From a virus, in the IMG/VR virus record IMGVR_UViG_3300037961_005237, positions 1 to 20,957 of that record: DNA of 20,957 nucleotides; one strand, 5' to 3'. The translations under genes were made by a program, and so were the position numbers. Of this stretch, positions 16,259 to 20,952 are shown piece by piece. The notes under the pieces are model-generated. The model saw only the letters and a program-made list of their open reading frames with translations, was not told the origin of the DNA and ran no database searches. Every line of letters starts with the position of its first letter. Position 1 is the stretch's first letter.

Positions 16259-16948
16259 TTACTCCTGATCAGTTAAATCAGAACTTTTTTCGGGGTTACT
16301 ATCCCGCTCTTTTGCAGTTTTCCAAAAATATTCGTCTTCACGACCCATTCCAAGGCGTTCAAACCCATTTTCAACCTGATAATACTGTGTCGAGACCTTA
16401 AAATCGGGCATTTTGGGGTCAACAGGTGTCAAACTATTGTCATAGATACGCATTCTATTGTTAGGATACAGTGCATATTGACCATTTTCGAGCTCAATCA
16501 AGTTATGAGACTTATGTTCAGCAGGATTTTCACTTGTTGCATAGTCAACCACCTCAGGATCCTGATGATAGTTATCGATTGTACAAATGTATGTACCTTT
16601 TTGAATACCAAAGTCGCGTGTGTACAGTTCATAGTCCATCGATCCAATAAACTGCTTAGTGACAGCCACAACACCGTAATCCATGCAATTCCAGAATTGT
16701 AGGTTAGGTAGGTCCATATCAGGACTTGGCGTCTCAGGGGCGCTTACAAAGGCGCTGATGGGCAGTTTATCGTACATAGCAGCATACTCTGGTAAGTATG
16801 TCTCAAAATAAAAAGTGCGCCCAGGTATCGACTTACACGACACCCAAACGCCCTTTACAAATTCACCATGACCAAATTGATGGTCGGTGAGATATTCTTT
16901 TCTTACCCATACCTCAACGGCAGGTAGATTACAAATTAGTGCAGACAT
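16259..16948 (-). CDS. Conserved cyanophage hypothetical protein (229 aa)
   Basis: Function unknown. The N-terminus (PAVEVWVRKEYL, GHGEFVKGVWVS, FYFETYLPEYAAMYDKLPISAF) resembles a family I remember as recurrent in marine T4-like cyanophages and annotated only as hypothetical. The middle holds a TIDNYH motif and a D-Y-x-Y-T-R-D segment, then SHNLIELENGQYALYPNNRM. The C-terminus (about 190-229) is charged and low in complexity (EDEYFWKTAKERDSNPEK). It has no signal peptide or membrane helix. It lies between the 47-aa basic gene and the 63-aa gene with short gaps, so it is probably co-transcribed with them. The start at 16948 gives the conserved MSALICNLP start; no strong ribosome binding site is seen. 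Confidence 0.8.
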   Translation of the reverse strand: MSALICNLPAVEVWVRKEYLTDHQFGHGEFVKGVWVSCKSIPGRTFYFETYLPEYAAMYDKLPISAFVSAPETPSPDMDLPNLQFWNCMDYGVVAVTKQFIGSMDYELYTRDFGIQKGTYICTIDNYHQDPEVVDYATSENPAEHKSHNLIELENGQYALYPNNRMRIYDNSLTPVDPKMPDFKVSTQYYQVENGFERLGMGREDEYFWKTAKERDSNPEKSSDLTDQE

Positions 16949-16969
16949 GAAGTAACAAGATCGTTACAT

Positions 16970-17113
16970 CTATTTACCCTGTCCCCTATACTTCTTCTTT
17001 TTACCATTACGAGACGTTGCCGAGAGAAGCGTCCGAGAAGACTTGCCTTGACGAGTCTTCTTCGGCGGCCCGGGTTCAAACGTCGTCTTGTTCATTCCAC
17101 CACCTTTAGCCAT
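16970..17113 (-). CDS. Tiny very basic protein (47 aa)
   Basis: ATG at 17113, stop TAG at 16970-16972. The sequence begins MAKGGGMNKTTFEPGPPKK and continues TRQGKSSRTLLS to a lysine-rich end (NGKKKKYRGQGK). About 14 of 47 residues are K or R with a single E, so it is strongly cationic and could bind nucleic acid or a virion component (inference). A clear GGAGG ribosome binding site lies 7 nt before the ATG. It is preserved as an intact frame in the gap between the glycosyltransferase and the 229-aa gene. Similar tiny PPKKTRQG proteins exist in cyanophages by memory. Confidence 0.75.
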   Translation of the reverse strand: MAKGGGMNKTTFEPGPPKKTRQGKSSRTLLSATSRNGKKKKYRGQGK

Positions 17114-17133
17114 GAGTCTACCTCCAAGTTAAA

Positions 17134-17904
17134 TCAAATAATACGAGTCTTTTCGTGACCGACGCGAATCCGAGGATCGCACCAGATTTCCATGCCTTCT
17201 TCCTTGGCATCAAGACAGAATGAGACATCCTCACCACACATGTCTTGAACACTGCCAGATTCAAAGACTTGCATCTTCGGAGCAAACCAAGGATATTCGA
17301 GATTTTCGAAGACACCGTTCTTAATCATCACCCATCCAAAACCAGTGTAGTCTACCGTGAATGGTTTCTTACGCTTGGACATTGTTTCGACAGTTTCGTG
17401 ATTCATCACTCCACCATTCTTACGGAAATCATCCTCTTCCAACCAGTGTGCGACAGAAGTTGTGTGACCATCCTCAGTAGCATACCAACCTGCGACAATT
17501 TCACGCTCGGTTCCATCTTCACTGAGAGCCAGATCACAGAGTTGCCAGAACTTGTTTGTATCAAAGACAATATCATTATCAATCCACAACTGATAATCAT
17601 ACTGCAACTTACCGTCCCAAGGAGTTTGCTTCGGACCCCTCAGAACATTTGCTCCGAGAACCTTGCATCGTGCAAAGTTTACCATTGAAGAATAGTCTTG
17701 AGAGATCTGAATACTCATACCGTTCTGTACCATATCAAAGCACAGTTGTACAAAGTTCTTCAGAAAAATATATGAACATCCACGTCCAGGTAGGCAGAAT
17801 ACAATTGCCTTACCTCGCATCCGTTCCTTTACTGCGTCCAAATCCCATTCTTTCTCGGGAGCCTTTTTGGGCGCAACTGTCTTTACTGTAAATCCTTTAG
17901 CCAT
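17134..17904 (-). CDS. Glycosyltransferase, GT-A fold (256 aa)
   Basis: Probable nucleotide-sugar-dependent glycosyltransferase. After a basic N-terminal extension (1-35), AIVFCLPGRGCSYIF starts the fold. The segment YQLWIDNDIVF carries D109-N110-D111, a DxD-type metal and sugar-nucleotide site at the end of a strand. FTVDYTGFGWVMIKNGVF (about 180-200) and GEDVSFCLDAKEEG (E225, D226) fit the acceptor-side acidic motif, and H250 (VGHEKT) is the usual metal-binding His near the end. No membrane helix, so it is a soluble enzyme. The acceptor could be phage protein, DNA or a host glycan; nothing in the sequence decides. A sigma70-like promoter lies directly upstream. Its first 11 bases (ATGGCTAAAGG) are the same as those of the 47-aa gene downstream. 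Confidence 0.8.
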   Translation of the reverse strand: MAKGFTVKTVAPKKAPEKEWDLDAVKERMRGKAIVFCLPGRGCSYIFLKNFVQLCFDMVQNGMSIQISQDYSSMVNFARCKVLGANVLRGPKQTPWDGKLQYDYQLWIDNDIVFDTNKFWQLCDLALSEDGTEREIVAGWYATEDGHTTSVAHWLEEDDFRKNGGVMNHETVETMSKRKKPFTVDYTGFGWVMIKNGVFENLEYPWFAPKMQVFESGSVQDMCGEDVSFCLDAKEEGMEIWCDPRIRVGHEKTRII

Positions 17905-17928
17905 AAGATTGAATTACCTTGATGTTCA

Positions 17929-17957
17929 ATTCTATCAGTGTATATAGTCCCTGTCAA
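17929..17957 (-). promoter_or_regulatory. Sigma70-type promoter for the glycosyltransferase gene
   Basis: Minus strand: TTGACA (17957-17952), a 17-nt spacer, then TAGAAT (17934-17929). The -35 box is perfect and the -10 box matches 5 of 6. The -35 overlaps the stop codon of the upstream 66-aa gene and the predicted start site lies about 20 nt before the ATG at 17904. This suggests expression by unmodified host polymerase. Confidence 0.6.
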
Positions 17958-18154
17958 TACGAGGAATTGTTCTGTGCTTCTCTATTCACAGTCACTTCCT
18001 CATATGACAAATCCTCAAGAGTATAATCAGTTTGCATCAAACCAACCATGCCTTTGAGGGTGTTCCATGTTACGTTGAAATCCTCCTCTTTTATGCTATG
18101 GAACAAGCAACGGTCCTTCGCATAAATGTGGAATAATTTTTCCTTTGGGCTCAT
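17954..18154 (-). CDS. Conserved small cyanophage protein (66 aa)
   Basis: Function unknown. MSPKEKLFHIYAKDRC, LFHSIKEEDFNVTWNTLKGMVGLM and TDYTLEDLSYEEVTV make a soluble helical-looking protein. I remember close relatives (LKGMVGLM..DY...DLSYEEL) as recurrent hypothetical proteins in marine cyanophages. The start is well supported by a GGAGG ribosome binding site 6 nt before the ATG. The stop overlaps the -35 box of the glycosyltransferase promoter. Upstream lies a long AT-rich leader and a hairpin region. Confidence 0.8.
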   Translation of the reverse strand: MSPKEKLFHIYAKDRCLFHSIKEEDFNVTWNTLKGMVGLMQTDYTLEDLSYEEVTVNREAQNNSSY

Positions 18155-18275
18155 TTTTTTCCTCCGGAAATTTTTTTCATATTTTCTAAAATTTTTTTTG
18201 TTTTATATATCGAACGCGAATTGTCACCTCTGTAGGTTAGGGTAGTTAGGCGTTTTTAAACCACGCCCGCCGCCC

Positions 18276-18318
18276 GATATAAACGAACCGCGCCAAACAC
18301 TGTGGTTACGGTTATATC
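18276..18318. other. Imperfect 13-bp stem-loop
   Basis: The left arm is GATATAA-A-CG-AACC (18276-18289) and the right arm is GGTT-A-CG-G-TTATATC (18304-18318). That gives 7 bp, one A/G mismatch, 2 bp, one bulged A and 4 bp around a 14-nt loop. It lies in the gene-free stretch 18155-18374, about 120 nt upstream of the 66-aa gene and next to a second hairpin. It has no T-tract on either side, so it is not a classical terminator; a leader structure, processing site or protein-binding site is possible. Confidence 0.5.
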
Positions 18319-18334
18319 AGAGTCTAACACATAA

Positions 18335-18362
18335 GGGGCAGAGTGTCAACAACTGCTGCCCC
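18335..18362 (-). terminator. GC-rich hairpin after the 49-aa gene
   Basis: GGGGCAG (18335-18341) pairs with CTGCCCC (18356-18362), with a further AGT/ACT pairing inside and one bulged G. It starts 12 nt after the stop of the 49-aa gene on the minus strand. The bases that follow on the minus strand are TTATGTGTTAG, only partly T-rich. It could terminate or protect the 3' end of the small-gene transcript. Confidence 0.5.
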
Positions 18363-18374
18363 ACTGATTAACAC

Positions 18375-18524
18375 TCACTGTGCTGCACTACATGCATCTT
18401 TAAGCTTCTGCAGAGCGATGTTATTTTCCTCCACAATATCAGCAACGATAACATCGAGGATCTGAAGAATCTCGGTGCCGTTGTTACCAACCTTGAGCAT
18501 ACCGAGTGCAGTTGTGTGAGTCAT
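18375..18524 (-). CDS. Small hypothetical protein (49 aa)
   Basis: ATG at 18524, stop TGA at 18375-18377. The sequence starts MTHTTALGMLKVGNNGTEIL, continues QILDVIVADIVEENNIALQK and ends LKDACSAAQ. It is predicted mostly helical, with a heptad-like I/L/V pattern in residues 19-41 that could form a short coiled coil. Function unknown. It follows the 57-aa gene with one copy of the repeated intercistronic element between them, and is followed by a GC-rich hairpin. No strong ribosome binding site (CTTTCAAAT before ATG). The protein-like composition and the position between two marked elements support a real gene. Confidence 0.65.
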   Translation of the reverse strand: MTHTTALGMLKVGNNGTEILQILDVIVADIVEENNIALQKLKDACSAAQ

Positions 18525-18551
18525 ATTTGAAAGCGGTGTGTACACTACTCA

Positions 18552-18570
18552 GACACTTTACAGGGCCCAC
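18552..18570 (-). repeat. Intercistronic repeat element, copy A
   Basis: Plus strand GACACTTTACAGGGCCCAC. It lies 10 nt after the stop of the 57-aa gene and 27 nt before the start of the 49-aa gene. Same length and 15-18 of 19 bases identical to the copies at 19641, 20240 and 20934. Confidence 0.75.
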
Positions 18571-18580
18571 TGATACTAAC

Positions 18581-18754
18581 TCACCAGGTGTCAGGTGTAC
18601 TTAAGTCCTCTACATATGCCTCACAGTGTTCATTACCCTCAAGCTCAAAAAGATCTTCCCAGTGAATCTGATACGGATCGAAGTCACCCTGGGTCTCCAA
18701 TTCTAGCGTAATTCTATAACGCTGCTTTGATGCCTGACGATAAAGAACTGACAT
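18581..18754 (-). CDS. Conserved small cyanophage protein (57 aa)
   Basis: ATG at 18754, stop TGA at 18581-18583. It begins MSVLYRQASKQRYRITLELE, continues with FDPYQIHWEDLFELEG and ends VEDLSTPDTW. I remember very similar proteins (MSVLY.QA..QRYRITLELE) as short hypothetical proteins in marine cyanophages. The acidic, soluble protein has no recognised domain. An AGGAG ribosome binding site lies 9 nt before the ATG. A perfect -35 and near-perfect -10, plus a TATAAATA box, lie within 80 nt upstream, making this one of the best-marked promoters in the window. Confidence 0.85.
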   Translation of the reverse strand: MSVLYRQASKQRYRITLELETQGDFDPYQIHWEDLFELEGNEHCEAYVEDLSTPDTW

Positions 18755-18783
18755 GATTCTTTGCTCCTGAGTGGTGATGTTCT

Positions 18784-18812
18784 ACTATAAGATCTCGGAG
18801 GGATATTGTCAA
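18784..18812 (-). promoter_or_regulatory. Sigma70-type promoter of the 57-aa gene
   Basis: Minus strand: TTGACA (18812-18807), a 17-nt spacer, then TATAGT (18789-18784). This is a consensus -35 and 5 of 6 for -10. The predicted start is about 22 nt before the ATG at 18754. It would be read by host RNA polymerase early in infection. Confidence 0.75.
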
Positions 18813-18824
18813 CTACGCTGTCCA

Positions 18825-18832
18825 TATTTATA
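18825..18832 (-). promoter_or_regulatory. Candidate T4-type late promoter TATAAATA
   Basis: Minus strand CCTTATAAATATGG carries the exact T4 late-promoter box. It lies just upstream of the sigma70-type promoter for the same gene, so the 57-aa and 49-aa genes could be read both early and late. The predicted late leader would be about 60 nt. Confidence 0.5.
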
Positions 18833-19033
18833 AGGGTCGCTGATATTTTTTGCGTGTCAATCCCTGGAAAAACTTATGGGCGGGGTCTTGACATTTTCGC
18901 GGCGAGGTGATAGCCTGCTCGCTTAGATCACAAGACCTGAGCACATTTAATAAGGCAATAAAATCACTCCACAGATACTACACAGACACCACAGATATAC
19001 CACTAAGTAACTTCAACATAAAAAACGAAAGTA

Positions 19034-19041
19034 TATTTATA
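19034..19041 (-). promoter_or_regulatory. Second TATAAATA box in the gene-free stretch
   Basis: Minus strand CTTTATAAATATAC. An exact late-promoter box about 280 nt upstream of the next minus-strand gene. In DNA this AT-rich one or two chance matches in the window are expected, and the distance to a gene is long, so confidence is low. Confidence 0.25.
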
Positions 19042-19123
19042 AAGCCATTTTTAATCCCTTTTTTAACACTTTATGTATCAATTCATACCAATTAGTGTTA
19101 ATAACTGCTCTTCTCTATCTAAT

Positions 19124-19151
19124 AAAAAAGACCCCTAATCTAGGAGTCTTT
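19124..19151 (-). terminator. Rho-independent terminator ending the small-gene run
   Basis: Minus strand: AAAGAC-T-CCTA, loop GAT, TAGG-G-GTCTTT, then a run of T (plus-strand A-tract 19124-19129). The stem is 10 bp with one mismatch. It overlaps the last codons and the stop of the 43-aa gene, so that gene is the last of the transcript coming from the right. Confidence 0.8.
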
Positions 19152-19271
19152 CATGAGTCTTTCGATTGTATTTCTTCTCTCTTCCATAACATCTACTAGA
19201 TTGGAATCAAGTAAACTTATCAAGAGATTTGCACCTAGAATAATGATAAGTGCAGAGAGGAAAATTCTCAT
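19140..19271 (-). CDS. Small single-pass membrane protein (43 aa)
   Basis: ATG at 19271, stop TAG at 19140-19142. MRIFLSALIIILGANLLISL gives one hydrophobic helix at about residues 3-21, followed by a charged C-terminal tail (VMEERRNTIERLMKDS). The layout suggests a small inner-membrane protein with a cytoplasmic or periplasmic helical tail; function unknown. The ATG lies 6 nt after the TGA of the 107-aa gene. The terminator stem is built into its 3' end. Confidence 0.7.
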   Translation of the reverse strand: MRIFLSALIIILGANLLISLLDSNLVDVMEERRNTIERLMKDS

Positions 19272-19277
19272 AATAAA

Positions 19278-19601
19278 TCAAGCAAAGATGTAACCATTGT
19301 CGAAATCACGGGTCACATTGTTGTCACGAATGTACCAGCAATAATCCTTCTGAAAAACACCATCGGTGACAGCATTACAGAAGCGGTCGATGAGTGCGTT
19401 CAAGCGTGATTTAGTGGTGTTGGATTGCCAACCTCCATCAAAGATTTGGAGATAGTCATCACCAACCTCAGCAATCTTGTTACCATGAAGACGAACAATA
19501 GAAACACCATTCTCTTCATTATAGTGAACAGAAGTGTTTGCAGATTGCCAGTTCTTGTTGTTAGCAACTGCTTCGTTCATCAGGGTTTCGATCTTACGCA
19601 T
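19278..19601 (-). CDS. Conserved cyanophage hypothetical protein (107 aa)
   Basis: Contains MRKIETLMNEAVANNKNW, SANTSVHYNEENGVSIVRLHGNKIAEV (cited as NTSVHY and HGNKIAEVGDD), FDGGWQSNTTKSRLNALI and QKDYCWYIRD. I remember this family (HGNKIAEV...LFDGG..TNTTKSRLNALL) as widespread among marine cyanophages and never functionally assigned. It looks like a compact alpha/beta soluble protein. No ribosome binding site stands out; the ATG follows TTTTCAAAC, similar to TTTCAAAT before the 49-aa gene. One copy of the intercistronic element lies 40 nt upstream. Confidence 0.85.
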   Translation of the reverse strand: MRKIETLMNEAVANNKNWQSANTSVHYNEENGVSIVRLHGNKIAEVGDDYLQIFDGGWQSNTTKSRLNALIDRFCNAVTDGVFQKDYCWYIRDNNVTRDFDNGYIFA

Positions 19602-19640
19602 GTTTGAAAATTAAAGGGAAAGTTGTTCTTACACTATAGG

Positions 19641-19659
19641 GACACTTTAGGTGGCCCAC
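19641..19659 (-). repeat. Intercistronic repeat element, copy B
   Basis: Plus strand GACACTTTAGGTGGCCCAC. On the minus strand it starts 3 nt after the TAA of the 58-aa gene and is followed by CCTATAGTGTAAG before the 107-aa gene. With the neighbouring GG, GGGACAC and GTGGCCC can pair around TTTAG with one mismatch. Confidence 0.8.
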
Positions 19660-19662
19660 TAA

Positions 19663-19839
19663 TTACATTCCATTGATAAAATCATGGAGTGCAGCATCAT
19701 ATTCTTCTTGAGTTTGATATACTCTACCATGAATGTTCAGTGGGAAAGTTTTATCAACTCCTGCTGCTGCAACTGTCTCACAGTCAGCACGATCATAACC
19801 CATTTCAATGAGATTTTCGACGTAAGGATTTGTCATCAT
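19663..19839 (-). CDS. Small hypothetical protein (58 aa)
   Basis: ATG at 19839, stop TAA at 19663-19665. It begins MMTNPYVENLIEMGYDRADC and ends with a helical segment TQEEYDAALHDFING. Soluble and acidic; function unknown. Its ATG overlaps the TGA of the upstream 62-aa gene (ATGA), a sign of translational coupling. A second Met codon immediately follows, so the true start may be 19836. Confidence 0.75.
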   Translation of the reverse strand: MMTNPYVENLIEMGYDRADCETVAAAGVDKTFPLNIHGRVYQTQEEYDAALHDFINGM

Positions 19840-20024
19840 TTGTTTTCAGTAAGGCGGAAGATTGCAGCGATCTTATCTACAACTCGGTTGTAAATAATCT
19901 CATCATAAGTGTCATCACCATCAAAGTGATCTTGATATTCAGAGAGAGCACGATCGATGATAGTCCACTCATCATCTGTAAAAAGACCTTTGTAGATAGT
20001 GGCAGACATTTGTTGATCAGTCAT
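19836..20024 (-). CDS. Small acidic hypothetical protein (62 aa)
   Basis: Contains MTDQQMSATIYKGLFTDDEW, TIIDRALSEYQDHFDGDDTY and RVVDKIAAIFRLTENK. Helical, acidic, soluble; no known domain. It ends in an ATGA overlap with the 58-aa gene and starts 24 nt after the stop of the 60-aa gene. Alternative starts at Met6 exist. Confidence 0.75.
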   Translation of the reverse strand: MTDQQMSATIYKGLFTDDEWTIIDRALSEYQDHFDGDDTYDEIIYNRVVDKIAAIFRLTENK

Positions 20025-20048
20025 AATTAAGAAAGTGAAATTAGTGTA

Positions 20049-20231
20049 TCAGTCGCGGTCAGAAATGTTCCAAGTTCCATAAGTTGCATTGTCAAAATCT
20101 GCATCAGAACATGCGCGACGGCAGGCGCGTTCTTGACGCTCAGCTTCAAGAACTTCAAGTGCAATAGATGAGAGGAAAGAGTTGGAAGCGGCAATGCCGT
20201 TGGAGTCAAATTTCATTGGTTTCTTGTTCAT
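20049..20231 (-). CDS. Small hypothetical protein (60 aa)
   Basis: The ATG at 20231 is preferred over the upstream GTG at 20258, because the GTG would lie inside the repeated intercistronic element. The protein begins MNKKPMKFDSNGIAASNSFL, has a charged helix LEVLEAERQERACRRACSD and ends TYGTWNISDRD. It has a CRRAC pair that could be structural. Function unknown. It comes directly after the repeat element, which ends only a few bases before the ATG. Confidence 0.75.
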   Translation of the reverse strand: MNKKPMKFDSNGIAASNSFLSSIALEVLEAERQERACRRACSDADFDNATYGTWNISDRD

Positions 20232-20239
20232 ACAACTGA

Positions 20240-20258
20240 GACACTTTGCAGGGCCCAC
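20240..20258 (-). repeat. Intercistronic repeat element, copy C
   Basis: Plus strand GACACTTTGCAGGGCCCAC. On the minus strand it starts 3 nt after the TAA of the 65-aa gene and ends 8 nt before the ATG of the 60-aa gene. It shares the TTAGTGGGCC start with copy B. Confidence 0.8.
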
Positions 20259-20261
20259 TAA

Positions 20262-20459
20262 TTATTCTTCTAGCAAATGTGGGTAGTATTCTTCTACCTC
20301 TGCAATCAATTCATCAACAGAATACTTATCATAACTCTCGCTCATGTTATCATAAAGAATCGCCATCATAGTTTTGATGTCCATGTCATCCAAGATCTGT
20401 TGAATCATGCTGTCTTGGAGTGCATCGCGGTCGATGATTTTCTCGTTAGTCATTGTCAT
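20262..20459 (-). CDS. Small acidic hypothetical protein (65 aa)
   Basis: MTMTNEKIIDRDALQDSMIQ, an ILDDMDIKTMMAILYD helix and a strongly acidic end (AEVEEYYPHLLEE). Soluble and highly acidic; function unknown. The start overlaps the stop of the 68-aa gene by four bases (ATGA). The acidic character is shared by most of the neighbouring tiny proteins. Confidence 0.75.
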   Translation of the reverse strand: MTMTNEKIIDRDALQDSMIQQILDDMDIKTMMAILYDNMSESYDKYSVDELIAEVEEYYPHLLEE

Positions 20460-20662
20460 TTTGTAGGGAAGTTTTTGCAGACAGAATCACACAGAGTCTT
20501 GATTAAATCCTCCATGTCTTCTTCATATTCATTGCCCCAAGTTGAGACAAAAAACTCTTCAACAATTCCATCAATATCCCACATGAGTTGTTCACGTTGG
20601 GTTAGCATTTCTTGTTGATTCATGATGCTTTTGTGTGAAAGATAAGATTTGATAAGTGACAT
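20456..20662 (-). CDS. Small acidic hypothetical protein (68 aa)
   Basis: Contains MSLIKSYLSHKSIMNQQEML, MWDIDGIVEEFFVSTWGNEY and EEDMEDLIKTLCDSVCKNF. No known domain. Two starts are possible: ATG 20662, four bases after the preceding stop, or Met14 at 20623, where the acidic body begins. Neither has a clear ribosome binding site. The 3' end overlaps the next gene by ATGA. Confidence 0.7.
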   Translation of the reverse strand: MSLIKSYLSHKSIMNQQEMLTQREQLMWDIDGIVEEFFVSTWGNEYEEDMEDLIKTLCDSVCKNFPTK

Positions 20663-20666
20663 AAAC

Positions 20667-20894
20667 TCAGCAAGATGCGGGCATGTATTGTTGTGGTTCA
20701 GTCAGAAAATCTGTGACCTCATAACCATGAATATCGAGACGAGAATTGCACGTTTCAATCATCTCTTTTTTATTGAACAATCGCATGGATTGGGTTTCAC
20801 CTTTGAACTTCAAAGTATAAACAAACTTATCAGTCAGAATTGCATGAGGGCGAAACTCAACAACCATGGAATGACGTTTGGAAGAAAGTTGCAT
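20667..20894 (-). CDS. Small hypothetical protein (75 aa)
   Basis: Contains MQLSSKRHSMVVEFRPHAIL, TDKFVYTLKFKGETQSMRLF, a helix NKKEMIETCNSRL and DIHGYEVTDFLTEP. Beta-alpha composition, soluble, not recognised. Met10 is a possible shorter start. It is the first complete gene of the run at the right edge, and a copy of the intercistronic element lies 40 nt before its ATG. Confidence 0.7.
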   Translation of the reverse strand: MQLSSKRHSMVVEFRPHAILTDKFVYTLKFKGETQSMRLFNKKEMIETCNSRLDIHGYEVTDFLTEPQQYMPASC

Positions 20895-20933
20895 CAGAGG
20901 AAAGAAAGAATGAATCGGTGCTTATACTACAGG

Positions 20934-20952
20934 GACACTTTAGGTGGCCCCC
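20934..20952 (-). repeat. Intercistronic repeat element, copy D (at window edge)
   Basis: Plus strand GACACTTTAGGTGGCCCCC. Identical to copy B except for one base in the 19, and both share ACTAYAGG just before it. The gene upstream of it on the minus strand lies outside the window. Confidence 0.75.

Larger units (their letters stand above)
18755..19139. other. 385-bp gene-free stretch with regulatory boxes
   Basis: No convincing gene in either direction. It holds two promoters for the 57-aa gene, a further TATAAATA on the minus strand at 19034-19041, a second minus-strand TTGACA at 18855-18860 without a good -10, a plus-strand TTGACA at 18891-18896, three CACAGA copies at 18970, 18981 and 18990, and the terminator at its right end. 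The part from about 18900 to 19120 is AT-rich and weakly repetitive. Confidence 0.6.

Noticed and set aside
17245-17688. 147-codon plus-strand open frame
   Set aside because: It lies fully antisense to the glycosyltransferase, whose catalytic motifs show that the minus frame is the real one.
18155-18240. Possible sigma70 promoter (GTGACA with GATATATAAAAC) before the 66-aa gene
   Set aside because: Spacing between the boxes is wrong (about 12-14 nt to TATATA) and the region is simply AT-rich.
18907-19095. 62-codon plus-strand frame starting with GTG after a TTGACA box
   Set aside because: No ribosome binding site, low-complexity start, weak -10 and no neighbours on this strand. Kept only as part of the non-coding gap.
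20027-20209. 60-codon minus-strand frame
   Set aside because: Shifted-frame shadow of the 60-aa gene; leucine and proline-rich with no support of its own.
20232-20258. Upstream GTG start extending the 60-aa gene by nine codons
   Set aside because: The extension would be encoded by the repeated intercistronic element, which occurs elsewhere outside genes; the ATG at 20231 is more likely.
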